DNA from: Gaiellasilicea sp046594445
GTDB lineage: Bacteria > Actinomycetota > Thermoleophilia > Gaiellales > Gaiellaceae
Direction: 5' to 3'
Assembly (NCBI GenBank): GCA_046594445.1
Contig: JBKJSM010000011.1
Location: 1 to 5,915, forward strand
Length of the DNA stretch: 5,915 nt
How positions within the stretch are numbered: position 1 is the first letter of the stretch; the number at the start of each line of letters is the position of its first letter. The notes beneath the pieces were generated by a model. It had not been told where the DNA came from and ran no database searches. It worked only from the letters and a program-made list of their open reading frames with translations. The translations under genes and the position numbers were made by a program. This document shows positions 5,598 to 5,915 of the stretch, one piece after another.

Positions 5598-5915
5598 ATG
5601 AGGCTGGCCGACCAGATCTCGCTCCACTCGCGCCGGCGCAAGTTCGCCCTCTTCATGGAGACGATCGCGCCGACCCCAGAGACGACGGTGCTCGACATCG
5701 GCGTCGACGACTTCGGCTTCGGAGAGCACCCGCGCTGCGGAACGCTGAATTTCTTCGAGGAGCTGTACCCGTGGCCCGGGCAGGTGACGGCGCTCGGGCT
5801 CCACGAGGGCGAGCGGTTTCTCGAGCGCGTCGCCCTGGACGTAGGTCGCCTGCGGATAGCGCTCGCGAAACCGGTCGCCCTCGTGGAGCCCGAGCGCCGT
5901 CACCTGCCCGGGCCA
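5598..5915 (+). CDS. SAM-dependent methyltransferase, N-terminal part; 3' portion chimeric
   Basis: The first 71 codons (to 5810) read as the start of a class I SAM-dependent methyltransferase. There is an N-terminal helix with SLHSRRRKFALFMETI, then motif I as TTVLDIGVDDFGFGE (residues 29-43), then NFFEELYPWPGQVTALGL with the acidic end of strand 2. From codon 72 on, the plus-strand frame (GERFLERVALDVGRLRI and onward) no longer resembles the family, because the sequence folds back into its own reverse complement. The genuine continuation is read on the minus strand from about 5874 down to about 5814: GDRFRERYPQATYVQGDALE, a typical strand 2 to strand 3 region ending in the family's GDAL acidic motif. 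The ATG at 5598 is the only sensible start, with no Shine-Dalgarno but a -10-like hexamer 9 bases upstream. The substrate cannot be told from this fragment, and the frame runs off the window. Confidence 0.75.
   Translation, partial: MRLADQISLHSRRRKFALFMETIAPTPETTVLDIGVDDFGFGEHPRCGTLNFFEELYPWPGQVTALGLHEGERFLERVALDVGRLRIALAKPVALVEPERRHLPGP
5772..5915. repeat. 144-base inverted repeat (fold-back palindrome) at window end
   Basis: Bases 5772-5828 are the reverse complement of 5859-5915 over 57 positions with two mismatches (5813/5874 and 5821/5866). The outer 41 pairs are perfect. The 30-base centre, 5829-5858, is unpaired. The left arm is part of the methyltransferase coding sequence, and the right arm is the same stretch in the opposite direction. 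The arms still match at the last base of the window, so the repeat may continue beyond it. A fold-back chimera is the simplest reading. Confidence 0.95.

Noticed and set aside
5772..5915. Covalently closed hairpin telomere or replication end
   Set aside because: The palindrome lies inside a methyltransferase gene and its two arms encode the same protein segment; a chimeric fold-back explains this without a special chromosome end.

Overview
The base composition (GC by eye about two thirds or higher), Arg/Ala-rich proteins, GTG starts and protein flavours (an LprG/LppX-type lipoprotein, a TPR-cyclase fusion, an actinobacterial-style ProC) point to a high-GC actinomycete. Thermoleophilia/Gaiellales-like is my best guess from memory of similar proteins, not from any search. 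The short window, cut at one end in proC and ending at the other in a fold-back palindrome, looks like a small metagenomic or single-cell contig.

Layout. Six genes lie head to tail on the minus strand with gaps of 2 to about 60 bases, a likely single operon. In transcription order they are: an AlkA-type DNA glycosylase (5570-4749), a TPR plus class III nucleotidyl cyclase protein (4714-2774), a small stand-alone cyclic-nucleotide-binding protein (2745-2329), an LprG/LppX-type lipoprotein (2326-1631), a 14-TM DHA2 major facilitator transporter (about 1568, or further upstream, to 174), and the first 58 codons of proC (174 to beyond position 1). Divergently, 27 bases from the glycosylase start, a SAM-dependent methyltransferase begins on the plus strand (5598 onward).

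How the genes may work together. The cyclase and the cyclic-nucleotide-binding protein look like a writer/reader pair. The lipoprotein and MFS transporter match the mycobacterial lprG-Rv1410c (P55) pair, which exports triacylglycerides and related lipids. Their arrangement in one tight run suggests cyclic-nucleotide control of lipid export, an inference not established here. The cyclase keeps both metal aspartates and the transition-state arginine, but has Asn at the usual substrate lysine and His at the usual transition-state Asn, so its product cannot be assumed to be cAMP.

Main caution. The last 144 bases (5772-5915) form an inverted repeat with 57-bp arms and a 30-base loop. The plus strand carries the methyltransferase correctly to about 5812 and then turns back on itself. 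The true continuation of the gene is read on the minus strand inside the same palindrome. This is most simply a chimeric fold-back at a contig end, and it creates a false glycosylase extension on the minus strand and a false methyltransferase tail on the plus strand. No RNA genes, CRISPR arrays or mobile elements were seen, and no stretch over 300 bases lacks a gene.
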